Shown: positions 37,170-45,716, counted from the first letter of the stretch. The stretch: DNA of 64,000 nucleotides from Pleurocapsa sp. CCALA 161 (GCF_003003995.1 NZ_PVWF01000010.1:1-64000), one strand, 5' to 3'. The notes: generated from the sequence alone by a model not told the origin. Numbers and translations: made by a program.

Positions 37170-39032
37170 ATGAACGATAGAAAAACTGAGTCTTGGTGTC
37201 CTAATTTTATTCAGAATTTTAATTTAATTAAAAATTCAATTTGGTTATTTTTCCCTGTTACCTTGCTATCAATTTCTACTATTGAAACCTCGGCATCAGA
37301 AGAATTATCTAGCTTGGACGATACGAATAGAATGTCTCAAGTTAATCATGTCCGACAGTTGAAATCACCTCAAAATTTGCCTAATCTCGAAAAAAATAAC
37401 GGGATGTCTCAAATTACCAACGTGAAACAGTTACGAGACGTTGCTCCTACAGATTGGGCTTATGAAGCGCTGCGTTCATTAGTAGATCGTTATGGTTGCA
37501 TTGCGGGGTTTCCTAACCAGACTTATCGTGGCAGTCAAGCTTTATCTCGGTATGAATTTGCTGCGGGTTTAAACTCTTGTCTCAATCAAATCGAACGTTT
37601 AATTGCCTCAAGGGACAACGTATCTCAGGAAGATCTAGAAACCGTACAGCGGTTGAGTCAGGAATTTGAAGCAGAATTAGCAACCCTTGGTGGCAGAGTT
37701 GATAGTCTTGACAGCCAGGTAGCTGTTTTGGAAGATAATCAATTTTCTACTACTACCAAATTTACAGGTGACATCTTTTTAAACGCTACAGGTGCAACTG
37801 CCAGTGATGATGTTTTAGCAGAGACAGTTAGTCTTGATACACCTCTTAGTCTTCGTCGCGCAGGGCGAGATGCAAATAATAATCCGATCATTAGTAATAT
37901 TACCGAAGATCCTGAAATAACCTTTAGTTACTATACTTGGCTCAACTTCAACTCTTCATTTACAGGAAAAGATAACTTTACTATTCAATTAGTAGCAGGC
38001 AACGGTGATTCTCCTGCTAATAATTATGTTTCCGCAGGGCTTTATAACACTTTTGGCACTCCTTTTACCGATCAAACTGGTACAGCTTCAGGAACAAATA
38101 GCGTTGAACTACGAGAATTGTTCTATGATTTTCCGATTGGCGAAAAGCTCAGAGTTATAGTAGGACCAAGAATTAATTGGTATCGCTATTTTGATAACAA
38201 TAACTATACTTTCTTTCTGACTGGTGCAGGTAGCTATAACTCTAGTGGGGGAACTCTAGTAAATCCAGTCGATCGCGGTTCGGGCGCAGTAATAACCTAT
38301 GATTTTAATGATTCACTCAGCTTTAAAGTTGGTTATTTGGGAGAAAACACCGAATTTTTACCATCACAGTTCTTTAATACCTCTTCTGATCCTAATCAAG
38401 GATTATTTAGTGCAACTCAAAGTCTCACTGCCGAATTAGATCTGGCGATCGCCGAACGAGCTAACATCCGTTTAATGTACACTAGAGCTACGGTGGATAA
38501 TAATCAACCTATCCTAGATGCAAATGGCAACGTCACAGGCTTTGGTGTTGGTGGGGCAACAGGTGAACCCATCTATGGAATAGCTGATGATGGTTTTGGT
38601 GGCACAATCGGCGATGCTCCTTCTGATACTTTTTCTGTTAACTTTGACTGGGCAATTCTCGACAAGCTGGGCATATTTGGTCGCTATAATTATGGCAGCA
38701 CCAGCATTAGACCGACAAATCCCGCTCTGGACAATGGCGAAGTAAATGCCCAGGCTTTTCAAGCTGGAGTAGCTTTTCCTGACTTGGGGAAAGAAGGTGC
38801 ATTAGGGACTTTATCTTTTGTAATTCCTTTCGATGTACTTGATGGAGAAGAGTTTCTCGTATCTGGGGCGGGGGATGATGGTACTCAATACGAGTTGGAA
38901 GCTACCTATAATTTCCCTGTCAATGATAATCTATCAATTCTTCCTGCCTTTTACTTCGTAGCTAATCCTAACAATTTTGAAGATAATCCTAATATTTACG
39001 TGGGTAATGTGCGAATGCAGTTTAGATTGTAG
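37170..39032 (+). CDS. Cyanobacterial SLH/OprB-type outer-membrane porin
   Basis: About 620 aa from ATG 37170 (an in-frame GTG at 37158 is possible). An N-terminal hydrophobic segment (IWLFFPVTLLSIS) ending near SAS is the export signal. An SLH-like domain follows (DVAPTDWAYEALRSLVDRYG, GFPNQTYRGSQALSRYEFAAG, residues about 90-145), then a coiled coil with heptad spacing (VSQEDLETVQRLSQEFEAEL...DSLDSQVAVLED in overlapping parts), and a beta-barrel ending in a terminal aromatic-type strand (VGNVRMQFRL). Such porins admit small solutes or ions across the outer membrane. Its operator and position within the purine island suggest purine or ureide uptake, by inference only. Confidence 0.88.
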   Translation: MNDRKTESWCPNFIQNFNLIKNSIWLFFPVTLLSISTIETSASEELSSLDDTNRMSQVNHVRQLKSPQNLPNLEKNNGMSQITNVKQLRDVAPTDWAYEALRSLVDRYGCIAGFPNQTYRGSQALSRYEFAAGLNSCLNQIERLIASRDNVSQEDLETVQRLSQEFEAELATLGGRVDSLDSQVAVLEDNQFSTTTKFTGDIFLNATGATASDDVLAETVSLDTPLSLRRAGRDANNNPIISNITEDPEITFSYYTWLNFNSSFTGKDNFTIQLVAGNGDSPANNYVSAGLYNTFGTPFTDQTGTASGTNSVELRELFYDFPIGEKLRVIVGPRINWYRYFDNNNYTFFLTGAGSYNSSGGTLVNPVDRGSGAVITYDFNDSLSFKVGYLGENTEFLPSQFFNTSSDPNQGLFSATQSLTAELDLAIAERANIRLMYTRATVDNNQPILDANGNVTGFGVGGATGEPIYGIADDGFGGTIGDAPSDTFSVNFDWAILDKLGIFGRYNYGSTSIRPTNPALDNGEVNAQAFQAGVAFPDLGKEGALGTLSFVIPFDVLDGEEFLVSGAGDDGTQYELEATYNFPVNDNLSILPAFYFVANPNNFEDNPNIYVGNVRMQFRL

Positions 39033-39135
39033 TTAATCCTGAGCTTATATCTAAATAGCTGTATAGCTAGCGATCTCCTAAGTAGTATACGAGTTATCTA
39101 ATCAGTACGAAACAATATGATAGGTTAGAGTAACC

Positions 39136-39148
39136 GTATACAGTATAC
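39136..39148. promoter_or_regulatory. Palindromic operator, copy 3 (M20 hydrolase promoter)
   Basis: Perfect GTATAC-A-GTATAC only 25 bp before the ATG at 39174, so binding would cover the core promoter or the transcript start. Confidence 0.75.
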
Positions 39149-39173
39149 TTATTTATCTTCGGCTGCTTAATCT

Positions 39174-40415
39174 ATGAAATCAATAACTATTGCTAACCTG
39201 ACGATCAATGGCGATCGCCTGAATCAAAGCATTGCGACCTTAGCAAACATCGGTCAACTACCTAACGGTGGTGTAAAACGGATCGCCTATAGCCAAGAAG
39301 ACATAGAAGCTCGAAATCTAATTCAGCAATGGATGAGAGAGCTTGAGCTGGAGATAATTATAGATGCAGCAGGAAATATAATTGGCAGATATACTGGTAA
39401 AAATCCAGTCGCTTCGGCGATCGCCACTGGTTCGCATATTGATACTGTTCCCTGTGGCGGACATTATGACGGTGCTTATGGGGTGTTGGCAGGATTAGAA
39501 GTAGTCAGAGTTCTTCAAGAAAACCAAATTAAGTTAGACCGAACGATAGAAGTGATTGTTTTTACCGATGAAGAAGGCAGTATGATCGGCTCAAAAGCAA
39601 TGTCCGACAGAGTCGTTGGCGATCCTGAATATTATCGTCGTCCCGATGGTACAGATATTCAAACCTGTTTAGAAAGAGTTGGAGGTAATTGGGATAAGCT
39701 TACTCAAGCTCGTCGTAATCTTAATGATATATCTGCCTTTGTTGAACTTCATGTCGAACAAGGTCCTGTTTTAGAATCTATGGGCAAACAAATCGGTGTA
39801 GTAGAAGGTATAGTCGGACAAAGACGGTTCAATATTACAGTTAAAGGTAGTGCCAACCATGCTGGTACAACTCCAATGCAAATGCGCTGTGATGCATTAG
39901 TTGCAGCTTCTCAAGTTGTCTTATTGGTCAATCAAATTGGCAACAGTCCTGGTCAACAGGTAGCTACTGTCGGCAAAATTGAAGTATTCCCTAATGCTGC
40001 TAATGTTGTTCCTGGTTGGGTAGAAATGAGCTTGGATATTCGCGATCTGTCTAGCTTACACATAGATAGCTTGCTAAAGCAATTACGTGTTCATCTCGAA
40101 GAAATTGCCGTCACTACTAACACCCAAATTCGTTTAAATTCCTGTCTGCATAACGAACCAGCTTTAGCCGAATCCTATATCCAAAAAGCGATCGCCCTAA
40201 GCTGTGAAAATCTCAATTTAAGTTATACTCATTTGCCCAGTCGCGCTAGCCATGATGCTCAAGAATTAGCTTTAATTAGCGATATGGGGATGATTTTTGT
40301 TCCCAGCAAAATGGGAGTTTCCCACGATGCCAGCGAATATACTTCTCCTGAACAGTGTATTCAGGGGGCAAACGTATTATTGCAGACATTAATTAGATTA
40401 GGAAAAAGCAAATAA
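39174..40415 (+). CDS. M20-family amidohydrolase (allantoate amidohydrolase / carbamoylase type)
   Basis: A 413-aa zinc or manganese hydrolase of the hydantoinase/carbamoylase subfamily. Ligands: GSHIDTVP (His88), GHYDGAYG (Asp99), TDEEGSM (Glu133-Glu134), HVEQGPVLE (His near 199) and the C-terminal SHDAQE and GVSHDASEY histidines; the dimerization-domain sequence NHAGTTPMQMRCDAL is also typical. Family activities are allantoate amidohydrolase (AllC), ureidoglycolate amidohydrolase and N-carbamoyl-amino-acid hydrolase. In a purine-degradation island the ureide activities are the natural choice. No allantoinase gene is visible. The gene has its own operator copy. Confidence 0.87.
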   Translation: MKSITIANLTINGDRLNQSIATLANIGQLPNGGVKRIAYSQEDIEARNLIQQWMRELELEIIIDAAGNIIGRYTGKNPVASAIATGSHIDTVPCGGHYDGAYGVLAGLEVVRVLQENQIKLDRTIEVIVFTDEEGSMIGSKAMSDRVVGDPEYYRRPDGTDIQTCLERVGGNWDKLTQARRNLNDISAFVELHVEQGPVLESMGKQIGVVEGIVGQRRFNITVKGSANHAGTTPMQMRCDALVAASQVVLLVNQIGNSPGQQVATVGKIEVFPNAANVVPGWVEMSLDIRDLSSLHIDSLLKQLRVHLEEIAVTTNTQIRLNSCLHNEPALAESYIQKAIALSCENLNLSYTHLPSRASHDAQELALISDMGMIFVPSKMGVSHDASEYTSPEQCIQGANVLLQTLIRLGKSK

Positions 40416-40434
40416 TTATTGATCCCTATTGAAT

Positions 40435-40845
40435 TTAAGATCTAATTGTTTCGTTCATTGATTTATAAGCTGCCCAACCGCCTAAATCAGAAATATCGGG
40501 CCAGTTATACTTTTCAATTAACTCTTGGGGATATAACATTGCGATCGCATTTTCTTCTCCTTCTAAATTTACTGTCTCTGGATACATATGAGGAGGTTCG
40601 TTAGCCAAGAGATACTCATACTGGTCGTTAGTCATTTCATAGATTTCTCCAGGAATGCTAATACCATTTGTTTCGGTTGCATAAATAGCGGGATGCCAGC
40701 CGTTTTCTGCTGCATGAAGACGGTATTGAGGAAGAGTTTTGGTAGTTTTCATAAACTTCGCCGACTGAAGGTTTTGATGGTCTGGTTGTCCTTTCAAAGC
40801 CGAACCACAGATGAAAACTTGTTTGCTCTCTGATTTTGTTGTCAT
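40435..40845 (-). CDS. Gamma-glutamylcyclotransferase-like / allophanate-hydrolase C-domain-like protein
   Basis: A 136-aa stand-alone protein. It begins like the GGCT/AIG2 fold (VFICGSALKGQPDHQNL, where GSAL lines the active-site loop), continues with YRLHAAENGWHPAIY and GEIYEMTNDQYEYLLANEPP, and ends DISDLGGWAAYKS. That ending and the general pattern match the small C-terminal domain of allophanate hydrolase, whose role in urea and ureide breakdown is not catalytic amide hydrolysis of allophanate itself. Function here is unknown. It faces the M20 gene (convergent) and has the fourth operator copy 200 bp upstream, so it is likely part of the island. Confidence 0.75.
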   Translation of the reverse strand: MTTKSESKQVFICGSALKGQPDHQNLQSAKFMKTTKTLPQYRLHAAENGWHPAIYATETNGISIPGEIYEMTNDQYEYLLANEPPHMYPETVNLEGEENAIAMLYPQELIEKYNWPDISDLGGWAAYKSMNETIRS

Positions 40846-41044
40846 GATGTTAATTATGATGTGTGTAATTCAGGATTCTTGATAATTGTTAATTCCTCGA
40901 ACATTTTGGCTTTACTAGCAATTAAATGTTTTTAAATAGTTGTTCGAGCCAAATCTGAGTTTTTCAAAGCATCGCTTTACAATTTCTCGATGTTCTCAGC
41001 GGAAGAGATTAAGAACTAAATGTTTGAATGAGCTGGTTATTTTA

Positions 41045-41057
41045 GTATACAGTATAC
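41045..41057. promoter_or_regulatory. Palindromic operator, copy 4 (GGCT-like gene promoter)
   Basis: Perfect GTATAC-A-GTATAC in the 327-bp gap upstream of the minus-strand gene at 40435-40845; nothing else is seen in that gap. Confidence 0.7.
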
Positions 41058-41172
41058 AATAATTAACTTTGAATTTAGAGTATTTTAAAATTTTTTAGCA
41101 CAAGAATTTTGGCTATTGAGCGTAAAATTTATTTTGACAATTAATCATTTTCACTGGGCAAAACAGTTATAG

Positions 41173-41853
41173 TTAGGCAAAATTTTGACAAGTTTGTTGT
41201 GTCAGTAGATTGCAGACTTCTTGATCTGTGGTTTGGGTAAAGTCTTTATACCAAAAACCTACTCCATTAAGAGTTTTGGGAGTTACTAGACAGGTGATTT
41301 GATCTACTTTGGGTTGCAAATTGGCGATCGCCTGTTGAGAAGCCACGGGAATGGAAATCATAATTTTTGCGGGGTGGTGTTGACGTAATACTTCCACCGC
41401 AGCTTGCATCGTTAAACCAGTAGCCATACCGTCATCAACTAAAATAATTGTGCGATGCTCGATTGTCAGCATTGGGCGAGAATGACGATAACAAGATTCA
41501 CGCCATTTTAATTGCGCTTTTTCCTTAGCAGCGATCGCTTGTATTTGGCTGGCAGTTACTCCACTGGCTTGAGCTGTATCTTGATCGACAATAGTTATGC
41601 TGCTGCTAGAATTGTCTGCTAGAGGAGCCTCAGCAACTGCTCCCATGGCTATTTCTGGATAGTTGGGTAAGCCGAGTTTTCTAACTAAACAAACGTCTAA
41701 AGGAATGTTGAGATTCTTAGCTATTTCGTAAGCTACAGGTACGCCACCGCGAGGTAGTGCCAAAACTATAGTTTGAGCTTGGTGTTTATAGGCCAAAAGC
41801 TGTTGAGCTAATTTTTTACCTGCATCATGTCGATCAGAAAAAACTGCATTCAT
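41173..41853 (-). CDS. Phosphoribosyltransferase-domain protein
   Basis: A 226-aa protein with the type I PRTase fold: an N-terminal loop (LALPRGGVPVAYEIAK), and the PRPP-binding motif IILVDDGMATGLTM (about residues 133-146). It belongs to the broad group (COG1926) of uncharacterised PRTase-like proteins found alone or fused to dienelactone hydrolases, not to a known salvage enzyme such as HPRT. Despite adjoining the purine island there is no shared operator on its 5' side, so a purine-salvage role is not supported. Confidence 0.85.
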   Translation of the reverse strand: MNAVFSDRHDAGKKLAQQLLAYKHQAQTIVLALPRGGVPVAYEIAKNLNIPLDVCLVRKLGLPNYPEIAMGAVAEAPLADNSSSSITIVDQDTAQASGVTASQIQAIAAKEKAQLKWRESCYRHSRPMLTIEHRTIILVDDGMATGLTMQAAVEVLRQHHPAKIMISIPVASQQAIANLQPKVDQITCLVTPKTLNGVGFWYKDFTQTTDQEVCNLLTQQTCQNFA

Positions 41854-41928
41854 TTTACATTCACGAGCTTTTACTTATCATTATTCTAAGGCTTGTATAG
41901 CGATACGCAGTTATATTAAGACAATCAT

Positions 41929-41949
41929 TACTCGTTACTCGTTACTTAC
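41929..41949. repeat. Heptamer repeat TTACTCG (two copies plus a variant)
   Basis: TTACTCG-TTACTCG-TTACTTA between the phosphoribosyltransferase gene and mutS2; another short 7-bp-period repeat. Confidence 0.65.
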
Positions 41950-42106
41950 GAGCAAATAACTATAATATGTCCTAACCTAATCTTGTACGGCTTAAGTTTA
42001 CAGCTTAAAACAAATGAGTCTGACTTTTCATTGACACAGACGGACAATAGCGATCGCTAAAATTCTAGCTGATTCCAGAGCAAAATGATTAAAATTATTC
42101 AAGAAT

Positions 42107-44497
42107 CTATTTCAGATATACCAAAGTTACCCCTGCACCACCTTCTTTTTGGGAAGCAAGTTCAAACTTTTCTACCTGGGGATGACGCTGAAGATATTCA
42201 TGAACACCTTGGCGTAAACGTCCTGTACCTTTACCATGGATGATCCATAATACTCCTGCTTCAATAGCTTTGGCGATCGCATTATTAATTTCCAACTCGG
42301 CATTATCTACCCTTTGACCACGAATATCAAGGGTGTTATTGGATGTTCTAACTAACACCACTGTTTTTTTGCGTTGCTCCTGGGACAAAGGTTTTTTCTT
42401 CGTCTCTTTGGGTTTCGTATCCGCTTTTTGTCCGCTCAAAGATTCTATCTCGCCGATTCCGACATTCATTTTCATAATGCCAAAGCGGACAGTTAATTGT
42501 TCTGTCTCCTCATCAATACTCAACACATCTGCTGTTTGATTCAGACGAGGAATTCTGATTTTTTCCCCCACCTTAGGTTTATAACTGAGTTTAGCTGTTT
42601 TTGCAGCTTGGGTTTTGGCTAGTTCCTTGCTAGTAATCAGATCTAAGGCTTCTGTGGCTTGCTGGGTTTTCTGCATGGTTTGCTCTCCCTGCTGTAGCCG
42701 ACGAATAACGTTTGCCACCTCTTTTTTTGCTTGGGCGATCGCATCCTGTACCGCCTGTTCCTGATATGCTTTTAAAGACTGTTCTCGTTCTTGCAATAAA
42801 GAGGCTTTTGCTGATACTTCGGCATAGAAACGCTCGGTTTGTTCTAATAGCTTACCCGCTTGATTAGCTTTCTCTTCCTGTTCTCTCTTTTGGGCTTCTA
42901 GAGCAGCAATTACTTGGTTTACGTCTTCTGCCGATCCTGTTCCCACTAAAGAATGTGCTTCTTCAATGATGTTTGGATCTAAGCCTAAACGTTGAGCAAT
43001 AGTCAGAGCATTAGAACGCCCAGGTATTCCCCATAAAAGCTTGTAAGTTGGCTGAAGGCTACTATCATCAAACTCTACCGAAGCATTCTCAAATCTGGCA
43101 TCTTGGTACTTGAGAGCTTTTAATTCGCCATAGTGGGTAGTAGCAATGGTTAATAAGCCATGTTCCGCTAAATATTTTAATAAAGCGATCGCCAAAGCAC
43201 TACCTTCGGCGGGATCTGTCCCTGCACCAACTTCGTCTAAGAGAATTAAAGAATTACCCTCATGATCGCGTAAAGCTTGAATGATTCGACTAATACGGCG
43301 TATGTGTCCTGAAAAAGTCGATAAACTTTGCTGTAAAGACTGTTCATCCCCAATATCAGCCAAAATCACCTCAAACCAGGGCAATTCTACGGGTATCTGA
43401 GCGGGTACAAACATTCCTGCTTTTGCCATCAGGGCAGCTAACCCCATAGTTTTCAGGGTAACGGTTTTTCCTCCCGTATTTGGTCCTGTGATCGCTACTA
43501 CCTTAGTTTCCGACTTAACTAACACATCAATTGGGACTACTTCTGTTCCTTCTTCATGACGCTGCTGCCACACTAGCAAAGGATGACGTAAACGACGCAG
43601 GATAGTATCTTCCTCATTGATAAACCGAGGCGGATTTGCCTCTAACCATAAGCCATAACGCGCTCTGGCAGTGGCTAAATCTAAGATCGTGGCGGCAATC
43701 AAAACTCGTTCCAAGTCTTCCTGTACCCCTGCCACCTTGTCTGACAATCCCTTTAAGATAATCTCTTCTTCCCGCTGTTCTTGACGTTCTTTTTGCCGTA
43801 GCTGATTACCCAAATGAATAATTACATTCGGCTCAATATAATAAGTTGAACCTGTACTGGATACATCATGCACAATCCCTTTAATCGTCTCTTTTTGACC
43901 AGGTTTGACCGAGAGTACAAAGCGATCGCCTCTTTGAGTAATTACCGCCTCCTGAATCGCTGTGGGGTTACGCTGTATAATGCCTTGCAGTACTGTATAG
44001 ATTCGACTGCGTAAATTTTTGATCTCACTGCGAATACCTGCCAGTTTTGGGTTAGCGCGATCTGTTATTTCCGCGCGATCGTCAATGCAATGATAGATCT
44101 CTTGCTCTATCTCAGGATAGGTACGCACATCAGCTACTAGCTCCGCCAGAGTTACCAACTCTTCGTTGGCATCAATCAAACGTCGCAGATAACGCATTCC
44201 TGCTAGGGTAGTTGCTATATCTAGCAATTCTTGGGCGGATAAGATACCGCCAATTCCTGCTCTTTCTAAAGCCGCGCCAACATCTTTAATCCCTTTAAAA
44301 TTCCAACCAGAATCTAGCTGCTGTTCTAAGTTATAAATCTCCTTGGTTTGAGCCAGTAAATTCTCGCTTTCGGCTTGGGTAGTAGGCAATTTTAACTGAC
44401 GCGCTGCCACCACACCTAACTTAGTTGCTGCAAAGGTAGATAAATGCTGGCATAAACGTTGCCATTCCAATAAGTTTAAAGTTTCAGTGGTAATCAC
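42107..44497 (-). CDS. mutS2: Endonuclease MutS2
   Basis: MutS2 is a MutS-like ATPase with a C-terminal nuclease, acting on recombination intermediates and, in Bacillus, on collided ribosomes, not in mismatch repair. The 796-aa protein has a core/clamp region, Walker A GPNTGGKTVTLKT (near residue 335), the Walker B LILLDEVGAGTDP, a long charged coiled coil (about 530-610), and a C-terminal Smr domain with LDIRGQRVDNAE and the HGKGTGRLRQGV nuclease motif. The N-terminal mismatch-recognition domain of MutS1 is absent, as expected. Start is GTG at 44497. Confidence 0.97.
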   Translation of the reverse strand: MITTETLNLLEWQRLCQHLSTFAATKLGVVAARQLKLPTTQAESENLLAQTKEIYNLEQQLDSGWNFKGIKDVGAALERAGIGGILSAQELLDIATTLAGMRYLRRLIDANEELVTLAELVADVRTYPEIEQEIYHCIDDRAEITDRANPKLAGIRSEIKNLRSRIYTVLQGIIQRNPTAIQEAVITQRGDRFVLSVKPGQKETIKGIVHDVSSTGSTYYIEPNVIIHLGNQLRQKERQEQREEEIILKGLSDKVAGVQEDLERVLIAATILDLATARARYGLWLEANPPRFINEEDTILRRLRHPLLVWQQRHEEGTEVVPIDVLVKSETKVVAITGPNTGGKTVTLKTMGLAALMAKAGMFVPAQIPVELPWFEVILADIGDEQSLQQSLSTFSGHIRRISRIIQALRDHEGNSLILLDEVGAGTDPAEGSALAIALLKYLAEHGLLTIATTHYGELKALKYQDARFENASVEFDDSSLQPTYKLLWGIPGRSNALTIAQRLGLDPNIIEEAHSLVGTGSAEDVNQVIAALEAQKREQEEKANQAGKLLEQTERFYAEVSAKASLLQEREQSLKAYQEQAVQDAIAQAKKEVANVIRRLQQGEQTMQKTQQATEALDLITSKELAKTQAAKTAKLSYKPKVGEKIRIPRLNQTADVLSIDEETEQLTVRFGIMKMNVGIGEIESLSGQKADTKPKETKKKPLSQEQRKKTVVLVRTSNNTLDIRGQRVDNAELEINNAIAKAIEAGVLWIIHGKGTGRLRQGVHEYLQRHPQVEKFELASQKEGGAGVTLVYLK

Positions 44498-44618
44498 AGG
44501 CCGTCTGTTATGCTTCTACTTAATTATGGTCAGATTAAAACAAAATATGTCATGAAGTTACGCTATATTAAGAATACTTGACACAAGTAAACCTCGCAAT
44601 AAGGAGATAACCGTAACC

Positions 44619-44762
44619 ATGGAAAAAAAAGAAGGCAAATTTGGCTTTACCAACTATGCAGAGATTTGGAATGGTCGCCTAGCAATGATTGGTTTTGTTA
44701 CGGCGATTATCGTAGAAATGAATACTGGACACGGTGTTTTAAAACAGCTAGGCATTTTGTAA
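44619..44762 (+). CDS. High-light-inducible polypeptide (Hlip / SCP)
   Basis: A 47-aa single-helix chlorophyll-binding protein. The motif [20 protein letters not shown] (residues 14-33) is the first-helix CAB signature: Glu and Asn/Arg residues bind chlorophyll and pair two subunits in the thylakoid membrane. Hlips protect the photosystems and chlorophyll-synthesis enzymes under high light and assist photosystem II repair. AAGGAG at 44601-44606 precedes the ATG. It is too short for standard ORF length cut-offs but unmistakable. Divergent from mutS2, single-gene unit; exact paralogue (HliA-D) cannot be told. Confidence 0.95.
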   Translation: MEKKEGKFGFTNYAEIWNGRLAMIGFVTAIIVEMNTGHGVLKQLGIL

Positions 44763-44837
44763 TCACTAGCTTAATTAATATAGTCATTTTAATTAATTTC
44801 CCTATGGTTACTTTGTATTAATGATGATGGTGAATTT

Positions 44838-44928
44838 TACTTGTTACTTGTGAGACAGTTGCGTTGCGGAGGTTTCCTCCGTTGAGCAAACTGTCGAACC
44901 CGAAGGGTTACTTGTTACTTGCTACTTC
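44838..44928. repeat. Heptamer repeats interrupted by a palindromic insert
   Basis: TTACTTG x2 (44838-44851), then a 56-bp palindromic segment (44852-44907) whose core is CGGAGG-TTT-CCTCCG (44867-44881) with outer arms GACAGTT and AACTGTC, then TTACTTG x2 plus CTACTTC (44908-44928). The same register on both sides suggests insertion of the palindrome into a pre-existing heptamer array. Confidence 0.8.
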
Positions 44929-45074
44929 GTTATAAGATCCACTGGTTGCTATTTGAAATGACTATATGTTACTTATTTACCCCTCTGATAAATAAATTAG
45001 TTTTATTTATTGGAGGTTTTTTGTACAAATGCTTAAACTAATGTAGCTGGAAGTGCGTTTTGAGTATTTACCAT

Positions 45075-45102
45075 CTACTTGCTACTTGCTACTTGCTACT
45101 TG
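45075..45102. repeat. Heptamer array CTACTTG, four copies
   Basis: Four perfect head-to-tail copies between the Hlip gene and the CPBP protease gene, close in sequence to the TTACTTG units at 44838. Confidence 0.85.
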
Positions 45103-45108
45103 TGAAAT

Positions 45109-45711
45109 TTAATCTTCAGGATTAGTTTGCTGCTTCTGTCTGTGGTTAATTTTCCACACCAAACCTGATACTAAGTTGGTAATTATATGCGCAATGACAG
45201 GAACTAGTAAGTTCCCAGTAATCAAAGCGCAGTAGCCCAGGGTAAAACCGACGATTGTTGCCCACACCACATAGGGCCATTGTCCATTACCACTCAAATG
45301 CAAAACTCCGAACAGAACGCTCGAAACCAATACCGCCAATAAATCAAACCCCAAAGCGGGTAGCATTACTCCGCGAAACAACAGCTCTTCGCTCAAACCA
45401 GGTAGCAATCCCAACCAAATTAAATCACTCCATTCTAAAGGTTTAATCACTAGTTCAAGGTAAACATCGGCGCTACGTCGATAGGCTGGCCAAAAACGAT
45501 AGACAATACCGCTGGTTAGAGTAATCCCTAAAGCTAAACCGATACTCCACAATAGAGCTTGAGGAGTAAACTGAAACGATAATAGCTGCACTCCCCCTAG
45601 CTTTTGCCAAATTTTAGCGATCGCCAATAAGAAAATGGCGGTAATGCCCATAAAAATCAGGATTTGGTTACGGCTCAGGGGTTCTAGTTCGGGGGTTTTT
45701 GGGTTGGCCAC
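45109..45711 (-). CDS. CPBP-family intramembrane metalloprotease (CAAX protease-related)
   Basis: A 200-aa membrane protein with about six hydrophobic segments and the three Abi/CPBP motifs: EELLFRG (two glutamates and an arginine, near residue 105), GVLHLSG (His) and VIAHIITN (His/Asn), which form the intramembrane metal site. Bacterial homologues process or protect against peptides, or have unknown roles. Start is GTG at 45711, 5 bp after the DUF3326 stop, so this is the last gene of a three-gene minus-strand operon. Confidence 0.92.
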   Translation of the reverse strand: MANPKTPELEPLSRNQILIFMGITAIFLLAIAKIWQKLGGVQLLSFQFTPQALLWSIGLALGITLTSGIVYRFWPAYRRSADVYLELVIKPLEWSDLIWLGLLPGLSEELLFRGVMLPALGFDLLAVLVSSVLFGVLHLSGNGQWPYVVWATIVGFTLGYCALITGNLLVPVIAHIITNLVSGLVWKINHRQKQQTNPED

Positions 45712-45716
45712 AGTTT

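Noticed and set aside
41173-41853. Purine phosphoribosyltransferase as part of the purine island
   Set aside because: The family is an uncharacterised PRTase group, and no operator lies on its 5' side.
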